A stretch of 64,000 nt of DNA, from contig OZ020488.1 in NCBI GenBank assembly GCA_963971405.1, positions 46,544,888 through 46,608,887 on the forward strand, read 5' to 3'. Below, in pieces: positions 41,201 through 52,196 of the stretch. Numbering within the stretch: position 1 is the first letter of the stretch; each line of letters starts with the position of its first letter. Under the pieces are notes generated by a model. That model did not search any database and was not told where the DNA came from. It saw only the letters and a program-made list of their open reading frames with translations. Position numbers and translations under genes: made by a program. The DNA comes from Psococerastis gibbosa (Eukaryota; Arthropoda; Insecta; Psocodea; Psocidae).

Positions 41201-44200
41201 TTTTGTATTAATATTTTGTGGCTGACGCAGTCGAATGCTTTACTAAGATCATAGTGGGTAAGCGAAAAAGAATGGCCATCTTCTAAAGTTTTAAATATCT
41301 TTTTGACTAAGGAAAGGAGGGCAGTAGTTGTTGATTTGCCTTTCCTGAACCCATGTTGGTTTGGATTAAACAAATGATTCCTCTCAAATTACTCCATTAG
41401 TTGGCGATTCATTATCATTTCATACACTTTACCTAAGGCAGGCACTATCGAAATGGGCCGATAGTTTGACAATACAGTCGGATCTCCTTTCTTAAAGACT
41501 GGAATGGTTCTTGCCATTTTCAGTTCATCCGGAAATATTGCAGCCCTAAGGCATGCATTTATTGCAATAGCCATGGGCTCGCTGAGTTCTCCTATTACTG
41601 ACTTGAGTAACTTCGGAGACAAGCCATATATGTCGGGGCTCGTGAAGTTTTTGAAGCCTTTTACGACTTTGGTTACCTCTTTTGGTGTAACTTCATTCCA
41701 GCTTAGGAGGCTGGTTGGTATAGGCACTTCATCAACAGGGTTTCTCCCCGATTTCGGTAATTGGCTTATTAAGTTTTCAACTGAGCGAACAAAAAATTTG
41801 TTAAAGTCGTCCGGGCTATGTGTTGAGATGATGCAGGAAGTTTTTTTCCTTACTTTGTTCACCAACTGCCAAGCAGCTCTACTAGGGTTTTGGGCACTAT
41901 CAATAAGGTTTATGTTGAAGGATTTCTTTGCATTACGAATATTTATTGCTTTCGAATTTGTACTTAGTATAAGGAAAGCTTTGTGATGATTCCGAGATTT
42001 CAACGGTTTTATACGTTTTGAGGTCCCAGGAACCAAAAAAGGTGGTTTTTACGAAATGTCTGTCTGTCTGTCGCTCTGTCTGTTCATCGATTTCCGGGCA
42101 AACTACTCGGTCGATTTTGATGAAATTTGGCATGTAGGTTTACAAAAATCATATCTCGGGACCATTTTTTTTTGTATTGTTTCTTAGTTTGTAAATAGTT
42201 AATGTTCTGGGGAAAGCTATAAAATTTATAACAGGAAATCCCGACGATGACGACTTACAAACGATTAATAACAACATCATTGGCGTAAATTCCCAAGATT
42301 TATAGGGGGGGAGGGGGGGCGTTAGGACCCCAAGACTTTGACCCCCCGGAGAAAAAAATTGATAAATGGGCATTAATTGAAGAGGTTTTATGAATATTTT
42401 ACTCTGGTGAAAGGGGGGCCCGGGGGTCTCCCCCAGAGAAAAAAAAAATTGATGAATAGGCCCAAATTAGGGAGATTTTACACATTTTGCAAGCAATATA
42501 GTTGAGATTTTACAGACGAATAAACATACCACTGAGGGGGGCTCGGGGGTCTCCCCGAAGAAAAAATTGGAAAAAATGGGTCTGAAATATTGGGGTTTTT
42601 AGCATTTTGAGAAATATATTTTTGTGAAAGTAGGTACTTGGTTAATATGTTGATTTTTTTTCATGATGTCTTTCATGTGTAATAAGCATACCAATTTCCC
42701 TTTCGTTATTGTGGATTGTATTGGTCTTTCGCCTTCATAACGTCTTTGTCACCAGAAATCCTGGGGGGGGGGCTACTGGTGCTTCCGGGGGGGGGGGAGG
42801 CTTAGCATAGGACCCCCCCTATTTACGCCAATGTATGCAAGCAGTACAATTGAGATATTATAACGAAGAATAAAACTGCCATTAAGGAGGGCCAGGGGGT
42901 CTCCCCCGGAGAAAAATTGGGAAAAAATAGCTCTGAAGTATTGGGGTTTTAAGCATTTTGAGCAATATATTTTTTGTTGAAGTACTTGGTCAATATGCTA
43001 ATTTTTTCATGTAAAATAAGCATAGTACTAAGAATTAATTTCCCTTTCATTATTATTGTGAATACTATGCCTTTAGCCTCCATAACGCTTTTGTCACCAG
43101 AAATCCTGGGGGGGGGGCTACGGGTGGACCTGGGGGGGGGCGACGCCTCCCCCCCCCCCCCCGGACCCCGCTATTTACGGCAATGAACAACATAAACAAA
43201 CTTTTCACAAATCTAAAGTCTGAGTAGACAATCACTTTTCTCCTAAAAGTACCGATCCTAAAACCTTTTATTGCCAACCTATCTGGTATATATCAGCACC
43301 AAATCCTGATGACGTCATTGTCATACCTCCGAAGAAGTTTCTGATACGAATTGGTGACTCCAAACTGTGGATTGAAGATGGATGCGTACCCATTAATGTA
43401 ATCACCCTCTGCACGAAAGACCGAAACTTGGACTACCTGTAAAACCGCCAAAGTGTCTAATAAATTGAAATTAGTGCACGAACTATAGAATCAACCACTC
43501 CTAGTTATGTTTAATGAACCCTGTGAAGTGATGGAAGACTGTACCGGTTTACTGTTGAATGTCGCATAATAATTGGACCATACACTTACTCGTTCACCGT
43601 GCCATCCTTCGAAATGAGCCAAAAAAGCCACCATGATTACATTAAATACAAAAGTGTGTGTGTACAACTATTGCTCCAATACCTCAACAACTCGCAAGAA
43701 ATTACTTCTGAAGTAAAAGAACTTAGTGAATCAAAACCATTCGAGAATCTACAACAAGTCATCCACTACTCAACTACCACTACGTGTTTTATTATTTTGG
43801 CAGCGGCATTATTCTTCACCTCTACGTATTTGATGAATAATAATTAACCACCTTTGTAATGAAACCTTATTTAGGTTCAGAAAACGCCTCCACAACCTAT
43901 TCTGCAAGCCGAGAACAGTTATTTACCTTGATCACACCAGTAACAGTGACGACATAAAGAACGAGGACTTCATCCCTCTTAAGGGGGGAGGAGTTATGTA
44001 AAGGAAGACGAAATATCAGCAACCATAGTGCTGACAGCAAAGTCAGCACCAGACCTGGCCTTGCAGGGGCAGCTCGGAGAATATACCAGCAATGCGCAGC
44101 AATGTAGACGGCAGTTATACTCTAGAACTCGAGCGATTAGTTCTTTACTTGTAAGATTCTTTTGGAAAAATAAATTTTATTTTTTAAAAAGAAAAACTTT

Positions 44201-47200
44201 ACATTTTGATCTTAATTATGTATACTGTATGTTGTCCCATCATCATTTACTTAAATGCACGCATTGAATTCATCAAGAGATCAACTTAGAAAGGCTACCT
44301 TTGCATTATTTTAAGTAATTATAGTGACATTATAGTGACGATATTTTCTCATTCAGGGTCGTGAGTGCTGTCAATATCTGTAAATTACCACTATATAGGT
44401 ACAGGTTTAATTGTCTGGCTGCAGAAATGAATGACACTGGTACCAATGTCAAATTGTGCAGTATGCAGTTTTTTTATTTTCAAATAAAATCCCAGATTTT
44501 TCGTTCTTTTTGCTTTAAAGTTGATTACCTAATTAATTGTTTACAATTTCTAGTGTACTTGGAAGTATACGGCTGCCAGATGAACGTGAATGATGCGGAA
44601 ATAGTGCTTTCGATACTCACAGAAAAAGGATACAATCGTACGACCTGCATTGAGGAAGCAGACGTGCTGATGCTGCTGACGTGCGCCATTCGGGAGGGAG
44701 CGGAGGGGAAGGTATGGGACCGGCTGCGCATTCTCCGTGGTCTCAAGAAAAAGGGAAAGACGAAAAAAAATTTGAAAATAGCGCTTCTCGGTAATATTTT
44801 TATTTCTCTTATTAGCGTACGAATAAATTGCCTCATTGGTTAATTACAATATTGTGTAACTACTCGCATGTTTCTAATACAAATTAGGCGGATTATTAAC
44901 AATATTTGTTGAATTTGAGGTTGCATGGCGGAGCGGTTGAAACACAAGGTGCTGGAAATAGACAAGTCGGTGGACTTGGTGGCCGGCCCCGACAGCTACA
45001 AGGACCTGCCGCGCCTGCTGGCGCTCACCCATGACAACCAGACCGCAGTCAACGTGCAGCTGTCGGCTGACGAGACCTATGCCGACGTCATGCCGGTCCG
45101 CATCAACCCCAATTCCGTGTCCGCCTATGTGTGAGTCGTAATCAGAACAAACCAAATTTACCCAAACTATCCGTGTGCTGGGTCAGTCATTTAGTTTCCA
45201 AAATAAAGGTTCTCCAAGTTACTCCAACTGTTTGTTGTGACCCAATCGGGCGGAAACTTGAGAGCAGTGGATACATAGTTTTATGGGCAAATGTAGCCCC
45301 CACTTCCAATTTTTTGCACCAAGTCAAATTTCTCATGTAATTTGATTCGTAGAGCCATCAATGAGGTGTCATAAATTAGATAAAATATTCGTCTACGCTT
45401 TGTTGTACAGTTAGGTGTAAGAGAGGGCCATAGGCCCTAATCTCGCTGTATCTACACAATTTTTTTTTTCAATAAAGACTATATTATTATTATGTAAGTT
45501 AACAGCTTCTTTGAGACTAAAAGGGGGCATTCGCTAGTGATTGAAAGTGCTATGCTATAAATAAGAGAGGGAAGGAACTGTATGATGGAAGTACGTAGTA
45601 TTGTAAATAGGACTGATATATTAGGGAACTTCTCACGACAATGGTCTAGGCCAGGGAACGGCATATTAAAGGGCGAATTAAACCAATCTCCCTAAAACGA
45701 TAAATGTGGGGTCCACTTGCTCTTAGCAAAATACTGCCCTGTAGATACTGTACAAAATGGCCCTTTCGGTACACGGCTCTATGTGGAAAGCAAATTCTCC
45801 CTATTTTCTTCCGACATTGCCCTAGGTTGCTCGAAAGTAACATGACATAGTTAATTGGCTGTGTACAAAATCGGACTAAAATGATAAGGTGTGTTTGGCA
45901 AGGGACCGCCGAGCTTGTAGCAAAGAGTTTCGAAATAAAATAGGATAAAAATGTGCAGACTGCGCTTGCTAATCTGTTGAGTAAAGTGATTGTGTTCTGT
46001 TTTGCAGTTCCATCATGAGAGGGTGCGACAACATGTGTACATACTGCATAGTTCCTTTCACTCGGGGCCGAGAGAGGTCCCGCCCCATTTCATCCATAAT
46101 TGAGGAAGTGAAGCATTTGTCCAATCTCGGTGTTAAAGAAGTCACCTTGCTGGGTTAGTTACTGTAATACCTCGAATTAGTGCCTTGAGCGATTCCCAAC
46201 TATCGCAATTTACAGCAGATATACATACTGTGTACGAGGCTCAATTCAAACCATAACCTATTTGCAGAGGACCAATCGAGCTGGTGTTGATACATTTTAG
46301 AGCTTGGTATGACTGAGAGCATATTAAGTGGGGAAAGCTCAATGCTTTTTGGCAGAATTGGGGAAGAAAAAATTGTTTGCCCGATGCTAAGATTGGCATA
46401 GAAACAAATCTGGGTGGGGATTAGTAGGCGACTTGTTAGTATTTAACAGCAAGGTGAAGACAACTTTATCGATGGGCAGATTGAGGTAGATACCAAATTT
46501 TGAAGAGCTCAGGCAAAACTATTTTAATGGACCATTGAAGTGTTGGATATAGCGCGATAACTTGAGAAGAGACTACGTCTAAAACGAAGTTATATAGGAA
46601 TAATGTCAGCTAAAGGAAACTATGCCAGCCGGGTCGGAGCATGTACATTATTACATTTATTGTATTATTGAAGTATTTAATAAGTCAAAACAGCAAACCA
46701 TCTTGTGCAGCCTACTAAAACAGTGTTGCCAACATACAATTACTACCAAGTACCACCATTACAATTATGGTTATACTTCTTTCCTCTTCTTCTTTTTATG
46801 CAGCCGGATGTAGTCAGTTGTTACTATATTATTTGTAACTGGCTACAGGTCAGAACGTGAACAGCTACCGCGACACCACGTTTGAGACAGAAGCCACACC
46901 GACACACCTGGCTGTGGGGTTCAGCACGGTTTACAAGGCCAAAGTGGGTGGGGTGCGGTTCGCTCGACTGCTGGAGGCGGTGGCCCGCGTCGACCCCGAC
47001 ATGAGGGTGCGCTTCACTTCCCCCCACCCCAAGGACTTCCCCGACGAGGTACGTCAGCACCAATTCGTCTCATTATCTCCTGTGATCATCTTTGTCCTGG
47101 TTGAAATGTGACAATATGTAGTCAACAAAGGTCTTCAATCCCACAAAAGAACGATACTAGCAATTTCATATTATGTGTTGAAAGCACTGTTTCCTCTATC

Positions 47201-49674
47201 GATCCGTACTCAAAAGGGTAGTATAGTGCTTATCATATTTTCCAATTTCAATTGAGCTGACAGACATTCAACTTCATTGGCTTCCCCAGGGACGTTCATT
47301 TTTTTCTCACTTATGCTGTGATTTTTGGAAAAACTCACTAACTCATGGGTTTGAATACAACAATGGTAGAGAGTAGAGTAGAGGGAGAGAGTAGAGTGGA
47401 GGGAATACTTACAACTATAGGAGCGCCACAAGTATCTCCACCTCCGGAGAATTTAAATGACACCTTTTTATGAACTGCACTTTAGACACATATTCTTGCT
47501 CTTGCCCTCTAATCAGTATAGTAAAGGGTACGAAATACTTGGGCTTAGTAATAGATAACCATCTTTCATGGGATCAACATGTTAATAACGTATATAAAAA
47601 GCTAAGACCTATAAATTTACTTTTTTACAACTTAGGACAATTCATGTCTACAAAAAACATGGTACCTATTTATTATGCTTTTTATCAATCTATATTGCAA
47701 TATGGAATCGGTTTTTGGGGTGGTGCTGGAGTTACAAAAACTAAAAAAATTGTTACTTGCCAAAAATTTGCCATGAGGATGCTCAATAAAATAGGTTACA
47801 ATGTTAATACGAGGATAATATTGAAGGAGTTAGGAATTTTGTCATTTGAGCTATTATACAAGAAAATTTTACTGACAATGGTTGTAAGTAACTTCAGTAA
47901 CTTCCAAGTTGACAGAATTTCTGCTAATAACATAAGCACTAGGCAAACAGGACGTGGATTCCTCACGGTTCCTAATTACAAATTAACACAAAGCAGAAAT
48001 TCTGTCAACTATAGAGGTTTGAGTTACTACAATGAAATGATCAGGACCGGATACAATGAAAATATTACCTTGTCTATCATTAAGAACTATATTGTAAGTC
48101 TACTCACAGGTACAGTTTAAAAAAATATTGTTAGTGTGACGAACTAGTAAATAACTTACTACAGTAAATTGTGTGGTGATCCCAACGCGCCTTTTTGGCA
48201 CCGGTTCAGTAAAATTTGTTATGTTTTTTTTTGATAAATATACGCATTATTATTATGTTTCCTGGCGGCCTATTTCGAATTTATTCCTTGCTGAAATGTA
48301 TGTATTTCTTTGATTTAGCAATGCTGTGAATATTTTAACATAAATGAGTTACATGATGGCAGGTGCTGGACGTGATATCGGCCCATCCGAACGTGTGCTG
48401 CAGCCTGCACCTGCCCGCCCAGTCCGGCAACGACGCCGTTCTGCAGCGCATGCGCCGTGGCTACACTCGGGAGGCCTACCTGGCGCTAGTGGCACGCGTC
48501 CGCACACGGCTGCCGGGTGTCTCGTTGTCAAGCGACTTCATCGCGGGGTTCTGCGGCGAGACCGAAGCTGAATTCGAGGACACCCTGACGCTGCTAGCTG
48601 AGGTCCGATACTCGATCGCGTACCTCTTCGCATACAGCATGCGCGAGGTCAGTATGTTGCCCAACATGATTACATGTAATTGTTCACACTCCTTTCAATA
48701 GATGCTATACACTATCTTAAATTTTTGTATGCTCGAGCATAGTCACTATGCAAATTTTTATAGTTTCACTATTCACTGTTCTATAGAGTTACCGTAATAA
48801 TAATGTCAAATTTTGACACTGCCAACTACTGAAATTGGCTGCAAATAGCTAAATATATTGTGTTATGTTAATAATTGAAAAATGCAACAATGAGTTTCGT
48901 GTATGCTGTCAAGAGTCGTTACATGCTGTAGGCCTATATACAATAGTTTAAGTAGTCTATTTTCAGAAAACAACTGCCCACCGCCGATTTGAAGATAATG
49001 TTCCCCAAGACGTAAAGAACCGCCGAGTCTCGCAAATGGTTCAAGTTTTCAGGGACTGCGCCAAATCAGTCAACGAGGCGCAGATTGGACAGAAGCAACT
49101 GGTTCTTGTGGAGGGGGTAAGTCGACCACCATACACAACGGATTGCGATAAAAAGTTCCATATTTTTCCTAGACCAACAAAAATGAGTTTGTGCAAGTTA
49201 TTGAGGTCTGCAGTCATTAATTTAGTGAATGCATACCCATCATAAAGATACGGAAAGTTATTTGTCGCCGTCAGTCGTAACGATGGCAATAGCAAGGTCC
49301 TACCTGTGAAGTTTATTTGCAGACCAGCAAGCGAGACGCAGAGTGGCTGGCCGGCCGTAACGATGGCAACACCAAGGTCATCATCCCGCGACGGGACGTG
49401 GTCGATGGCAGGGTCGACACCACCAGGCTCAGGCCCATCCGCCCGGGTGACTACGTTGCTGTACTGGTAAGTGTCAGAACACAAGCTCGTAGATTTCGGA
49501 ATGGCAACTAATGAACTTGTGCATCGCCTAAAGCTTAGAAACCCTCCCTTATGGGTTAAAATTATTTTGTATCAGGTTAAAGCAGTTGTAGCTTTTTTAA
49601 GTGAAAATATGAAAACACTACCAGTATATGTAGTGGACTAGTGGCTTAATGTTTCTACACGGGGCCGATCATAC

Positions 49675-49715
<41 letters not shown>

Positions 49716-49811
49716 TTCCAGATCAATGCAGCATCGTCACAGACTCTGAAGGGTGTACCAATCAATATCTCTTCTGTATCTGAATTCAGTAATCAATCTA
49801 CCAATGACTGA
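37997..49811 (+). CDS. Cdk5rap1: CDK5RAP1-like tRNA methylthiotransferase, 9 exons, complete
   Basis: This radical-SAM/MiaB-family enzyme adds a methylthio group to isopentenyl-adenosine at position 37 of tRNAs (ms2i6A), chiefly mitochondrial in animals. Exons: 37997-38246, 44554-44790, 44920-45130, 46008-46153, 46849-47048, 48363-48647, 48967-49116, 49323-49466, 49722-49811. They total 1,713 nt, 570 aa plus stop, close to the human protein of about 600 aa. Three auxiliary-cluster cysteines lie in [14 protein letters not shown] and GCMAERL. The radical-SAM CxxxCxxC is CDNMCTYC in exon 4. A TRAM-like end lies in exons 8-9. An in-frame TAA at 37982 precedes the first ATG. The N-terminus is basic and Ser/Thr-rich, consistent with a mitochondrial presequence (inference). 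Introns are repeat-filled. Confidence 0.95.
38265..38930 (+). repeat. R1 repeat copy in CDK5RAP1 intron 1
   Basis: It starts with ATTTATACGTAGTATAAGGAA and ends with CTCGGACCGGTTCTTT. It contains GTCTGTCTGTCTG and a C-run at 38793-38808. It begins about 20 bp after the donor of exon 1. Confidence 0.65.
39533..39562 (-). ncRNA. Hammerhead-like core at end of Penelope remnant
   Basis: On the minus strand it reads TTGACGA, a GG...CC stem, then GAAACCGGT. Relative to CUGANGA the first C is replaced. Together with the adjacent GIY-YIG remnant this fits a Penelope terminal region. Activity is doubtful because of the core substitution. Confidence 0.4.
39671..40216 (-). mobile_element. Penelope-like element remnant: GIY-YIG endonuclease
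   Basis: The minus-strand frame has [27 protein letters not shown], a histidine-rich stretch and [11 protein letters not shown]. This is the GIY-YIG endonuclease domain, with GVY and LYIGQTGR as its paired motifs, found at the C-terminus of Penelope-like retroelements. Reverse transcriptase is absent. It lies in CDK5RAP1 intron 1. Confidence 0.85.
40500..41990 (-). mobile_element. Jockey/CR1-like LINE, reverse transcriptase in four broken frames
   Basis: Minus-strand segments in order: 41389-41990 ([17 protein letters not shown]), 41128-41373 ([25 protein letters not shown]), 40783-41127 ([15 protein letters not shown]; the catalytic FADD) and 40504-40743 (C-terminal part). All canonical fingers and palm blocks are present but stops and shifts break the frame. 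The 5' side ends where an R1 copy begins at 41945-42180. Confidence 0.88.
41945..42180 (+). repeat. R1 repeat, short copy abutting the LINE
   Basis: It contains TTAGTATAAGGAAAGCTTTG, GTCTGTCTGTCTGTCGCTCT and CGGTCGATTTTGATGAAATT. It adjoins or overlaps the 5' end of the truncated LINE. Confidence 0.6.
42278..43185 (+). mobile_element. hAT-like non-autonomous element with 8-bp target duplication
   Basis: The ends are CATTGGCGTAAAT at 42278 and the inverse ATTTACGGCAATG ending at 43185. They are flanked by the identical 8-mer AACAACAT at 42270-42277 and 43186-43193. An 8-bp duplication and CA...TG ends fit the hAT superfamily. The right half is a tandem pair of about 345-bp units, each ending in TATTTACG.CAATG (42834 and 43185). 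Several long G and C runs occur. There is no ORF. Confidence 0.85.
43290..44220 (+). mobile_element. 3' end of a degraded LTR retrotransposon, possible env-like remnant
   Basis: A purine tract AAGGGGGGAGGAG at about 43981 is directly followed by TTATGTAAAGGAAG, a layout like a polypurine tract joined to the TG start of a 3' LTR; AATAAA lies at about 44169. The frame 43599-43847 upstream ends in a hydrophobic segment of about 19 residues and a short polar tail, as at the C-terminus of an envelope-like membrane protein. Earlier frames are broken by stops. No 5' LTR or pol was seen, so this is a defective remnant. Confidence 0.45.
44554..44790 (+). CDS. Cdk5rap1: CDK5RAP1 exon 2 (methylthiotransferase N-terminal domain)
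   Basis: It encodes [20 protein letters not shown] and [20 protein letters not shown], carrying the first two auxiliary iron-sulfur cysteines. The acceptor TTTCTAG ends at 44553, after a 6.3-kb intron. The donor GTAATA is at 44791. Confidence 0.95.
44920..45130 (+). CDS. Cdk5rap1: CDK5RAP1 exon 3
   Basis: It encodes GCMAERL (third auxiliary cysteine), [15 protein letters not shown] and [11 protein letters not shown]. The acceptor is TTTGAG, an unusual base before AG. The donor GTGAGT is at 45131. Confidence 0.95.
45395..45495 (+). repeat. SINE/retroelement 3' tail
   Basis: GGTGTAAGAGAGGGCCATAG with hairpin GAGGGCC..GGCCCT is followed by AATAAAG and (ATT)n. It shares the 3' block with the SINE-like element at 1168-1395. 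Confidence 0.5.
45496..46007 (+). other. CDK5RAP1 intron, nothing recognised
   Basis: AT-rich intron with no repeat match found within the window. The intron at 46154-46848 is likewise unremarkable. Confidence 0.4.
46008..46153 (+). CDS. Cdk5rap1: CDK5RAP1 exon 4 (radical SAM cluster)
   Basis: It encodes [20 protein letters not shown] with the CxxxCxxC that binds the radical-SAM cluster, then EVTLLG. Too short for a long ORF but phase-consistent on both sides. Acceptor TTTGCAG ends at 46007; donor GTTAGT at 46154. Confidence 0.94.
46849..47048 (+). CDS. Cdk5rap1: CDK5RAP1 exon 5
   Basis: It encodes [29 protein letters not shown] and [10 protein letters not shown] of the radical-SAM barrel. 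Acceptor GCTACAG ends at 46848, donor GTACGT at 47049. Confidence 0.95.
47470..48120 (+). mobile_element. LINE ORF2 C-terminal half in CDK5RAP1 intron 5
   Basis: The open frame contains [20 protein letters not shown], then a segment resembling the thumb/connection region ([25 protein letters not shown]). This is the part after the catalytic site in Jockey/CR1-like reverse transcriptases. No YADD is included. The frame is open for 216 codons, so the insertion may be fairly young. Confidence 0.8.
48363..48647 (+). CDS. Cdk5rap1: CDK5RAP1 exon 6
   Basis: It encodes [47 protein letters not shown] and LFAYSMRE, the core of the radical-SAM domain. Acceptor GGCAG ends at 48362, donor GTCAGT at 48648. 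Confidence 0.95.
48967..49116 (+). CDS. Cdk5rap1: CDK5RAP1 exon 7
   Basis: It encodes [20 protein letters not shown] and QKQLVLVEG, the end of the radical-SAM domain and start of the TRAM domain. Acceptor TTTTCAG ends at 48966, donor GTAAGT at 49117. Confidence 0.93.
49323..49466 (+). CDS. Cdk5rap1: CDK5RAP1 exon 8 (TRAM domain)
   Basis: It encodes [13 protein letters not shown] and RPGDYVAVL, the RNA-binding TRAM fold. Acceptor TTTGCAG ends at 49322, donor GTAAGT at 49467. Confidence 0.93.
49675..49720 (+). repeat. (AT)n microsatellite and T-tract at an acceptor
   Basis: About 13 AT units followed by a T-run form the polypyrimidine region directly before the last CDK5RAP1 acceptor. Confidence 0.8.
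49722..49811 (+). CDS. Cdk5rap1: CDK5RAP1 exon 9 (C-terminus)
   Basis: This 90-nt last exon encodes [11 protein letters not shown], matching the family's SASSQTLRG motif, and ends TGA at 49809-49811. Its acceptor CCAG follows an (AT)n run and a T-tract at 49680-49718. Confidence 0.9.
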   Translation: MNAASSQTLKGVPINISSVSEFSNQSTND

Positions 49812-50284
49812 CGCAAATTGTCATATTTTATGTGAGATTTATCTGTAAACGGTATTATGTATTTATTCTGTTCTTATTCTTTTTATTTATTCTATCGTAT
49901 TTGGTTCTTTTCGACCCTAACTCTTATGCAGCGTGAGAGCTAGGGTTTCCAGATTTAATTTTGTCAGTAATTAATCAATAATCACTAATTTTGTTGGAAT
50001 TTGTATGCCGCTAGGTGCAAATTTGTCATTTATAGGCCTACAGAAGTTAGTACTAGCTATTGCCCTAGATTTCATTTAATTTCCTGTAACGACAGCATCG
50101 TATATATACGACATATTTTCGGGTGGAGCTCAGATCGCCTCTAATGATAATGAACTAATTGCCGCGGGCAGGTGACCCGAGACGACGTTGAATTCAACCA
50201 ACAAAACAGCTTACCGTTGACCCGACTATCTATTCGAACTGACAAATTATGCATTACAGCAAATCACATTAGTTAAATTTGTCG

Positions 50285-50395
50285 ACTGTCAGGACTGTCC
50301 GCAGCAATCGACAGTGTTCCGCATTCAATGTGCACTCCGTTTTCTCCCTGTTGACTTTAAGACCCTGCTGTTCTAGGGCTACTACGAGAGGGTTA
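50285..50395 (-). mobile_element. Small RTE-type reverse transcriptase fragment
   Basis: The minus strand reads LEQQGLKVNREKTE, the same motif as in the fragment at 17800-18620 (LEDEGLKVNRGKTE). Very short and isolated between CDK5RAP1 and RpS26. Confidence 0.55.
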
Positions 50396-50854
50396 GCTTC
50401 TCATACACCTCCCTACCCGCACAACTGTAATATAGGATATATTGAATTAATTTGGACATTAATGTGAGCATGTGGGCCATGTGGCAATCGTACTGAGTGC
50501 AGTACCTGTACTGCAGGTTTCCTCGGTAACTTTAGGATAATTATCGTATAACATTCAAATTATTAAGAAATTTGCTTTGCTTTATTATTAAAAGGATTTT
50601 TTTTTACTACCGTACATAAGCTGTAAATATTAAGCGGGCCTATAGAAGTTTAAGAAGAGTACTTCATACAACACTGAAAATTAAAAATACCCTATGATAT
50701 TGTGTACGGTACGAAGTAAATTTAGTCCATCTTTCTAACGTAGTAAATTAAATAAAAAATAAGAACCCATTAATCTAGGGGTGACCAACATTCTCCTAAC
50801 ACGGCTTCATACTTTTAAAGCCATCAAGTTCATGTATTTTGGGACCCTGTCACC

Positions 50855-51587
50855 CAGGGCCGTGCCGTCCATTGAGGCAGCTGCTTCAGGGCGGCAAGTA
50901 AATTTTTTTAATTGTGTCTTGGATGTGGCAATAACAACTTTATAAGAAAGATTTAAAGTCTTACGATATTTAAAAATGAAAGGGCGTAGATGATAATTCA
51001 CTTGTTAGTCTGCAAGATATTGTGAGTGTTGAGTCTGAATCAGACATAAATTCAAGTGATCTGCAAGATATTGCCCAAACTCAATGAAACCACTCGATAC
51101 ACTCAACTATTTGAGTTGCTTTACCCTAATACTATTAGAGCATTGAGAATACTTTTAACGCTTCCTGTCTCAGTGGCCAGTGGAGAAAGCTTCTCAAAAT
51201 AAAAAAAATATAAAAAACTACTTGAGAAACAGCATTAGCCAATCTAAACTTTTCAGCCTGGAAATAATTTCTATTGAGGCGCCATTTGCGGCTTCTCTAG
51301 ACTATTCCTGTCTCAGACGATTTTGCTAAACTTAAAGTTAGGAAAGTAAAATTAAGGTAGCTGTATTGCATAGCTATAGTTTTTGTTTGCTTGGAAAAGA
51401 GCTGTAAGCTGCAGTACTTAGTGACCTGAACGTTTTGCTTGCTTAGCTGCTTGTACAATAGTCAGTAAACTGTCGTAAGATCAGTCATTAGTGTTTTTCT
51501 TGAGAAGAGAAAAAAAATGCAGTGACGTCGGGGGCGGCATTTTCTGACTTTGCTTCACCTAAAAAAAAAACCCACAGCACGGCTCTG
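50855..51587. mobile_element. hAT transposon remnant with 8-bp target duplication
   Basis: The left end CAGGGCCGTGCCG and the right end, inverse of CAGAGCCGTGCTG, are imperfect inverted repeats. The flanking 8-mer CTGTCACC is identical at 50847-50854 and 51588-51595. The interior 51105-51310 (+) contains a decayed piece of the hAT C-terminal dimerisation domain (LPVSVASGERSFS), interrupted by frame breaks. It is an internally deleted, inactive copy. Confidence 0.88.
51105..51310 (+). pseudogene. hAT transposase C-terminal domain fossil
   Basis: Read in frames, it gives LLTLPVSVASGERSFS, then after a shift KNYLRNSISQSKL. This is the characteristic hAT dimerisation motif. Stops and shifts make it non-functional. 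Confidence 0.75.
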
Positions 51588-52026
51588 CTGTCACCCAACG
51601 CCTCAACGCTATGACAGCTGCTTAATCATATACTGTAGGATCATGACTTGCAACACCTTCAATGATACAATGTGATTATTTAAGGACTTACAAATGGTGC
51701 AAATCCCAGCGATCACAAGATTATTCTGTTTTTTTTTAAAGAGGTATTCCAAAATTAAGTTGCATTGTTTCGATCATTAGAAATGTCAGCTGCGGCATTT
51801 TTGTAAATTTATCGGCACAGCGGGGGCAGGTAGACTCGAAGTCAAATAATCAGAGTATTGAACCACCCAAACTGAGATATAACCCGTTTCCGCTAAGGCA
51901 AGTAAGACTGGACGCACGAAGCACTACTGACGGTTACCTAATATATTTATATACCGATACACTTGAAATCAGAGATGTACGAGTATTGTGTGGAAATGAA
52001 GATGACCAAAATAGCAAATAGGTTAT

Positions 52027-52196
52027 TTATTTCCTAACAGCCTGTTGGCCCTGTCGCATCATGTCGCGGGGGAAGTTGCGTGGGGGCGGGGCCCGCAGCC
52101 TGCGGTCCGCCTTGCTCCTGTTGCGGACTACCTTGGAGTGGATGGCGCACGACACGCAGTAGTGCAGCTTTGCGTAGATCTTGGGCAGCTGGTACG
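52027..52196 (-). CDS. RpS26: RpS26 exon 3
   Basis: It encodes [20 protein letters not shown] and the proline/arginine-rich tail, ending in TAA at 52027-52029. On the minus strand the acceptor is TTTCAG. Confidence 0.95.

Noticed and set aside
43599-43847. Host membrane-protein gene
   Set aside because: It lies directly upstream of a polypurine-tract/LTR-like junction, lacks splice-supported partners and is preceded by broken frames; a retroelement remnant is more likely.
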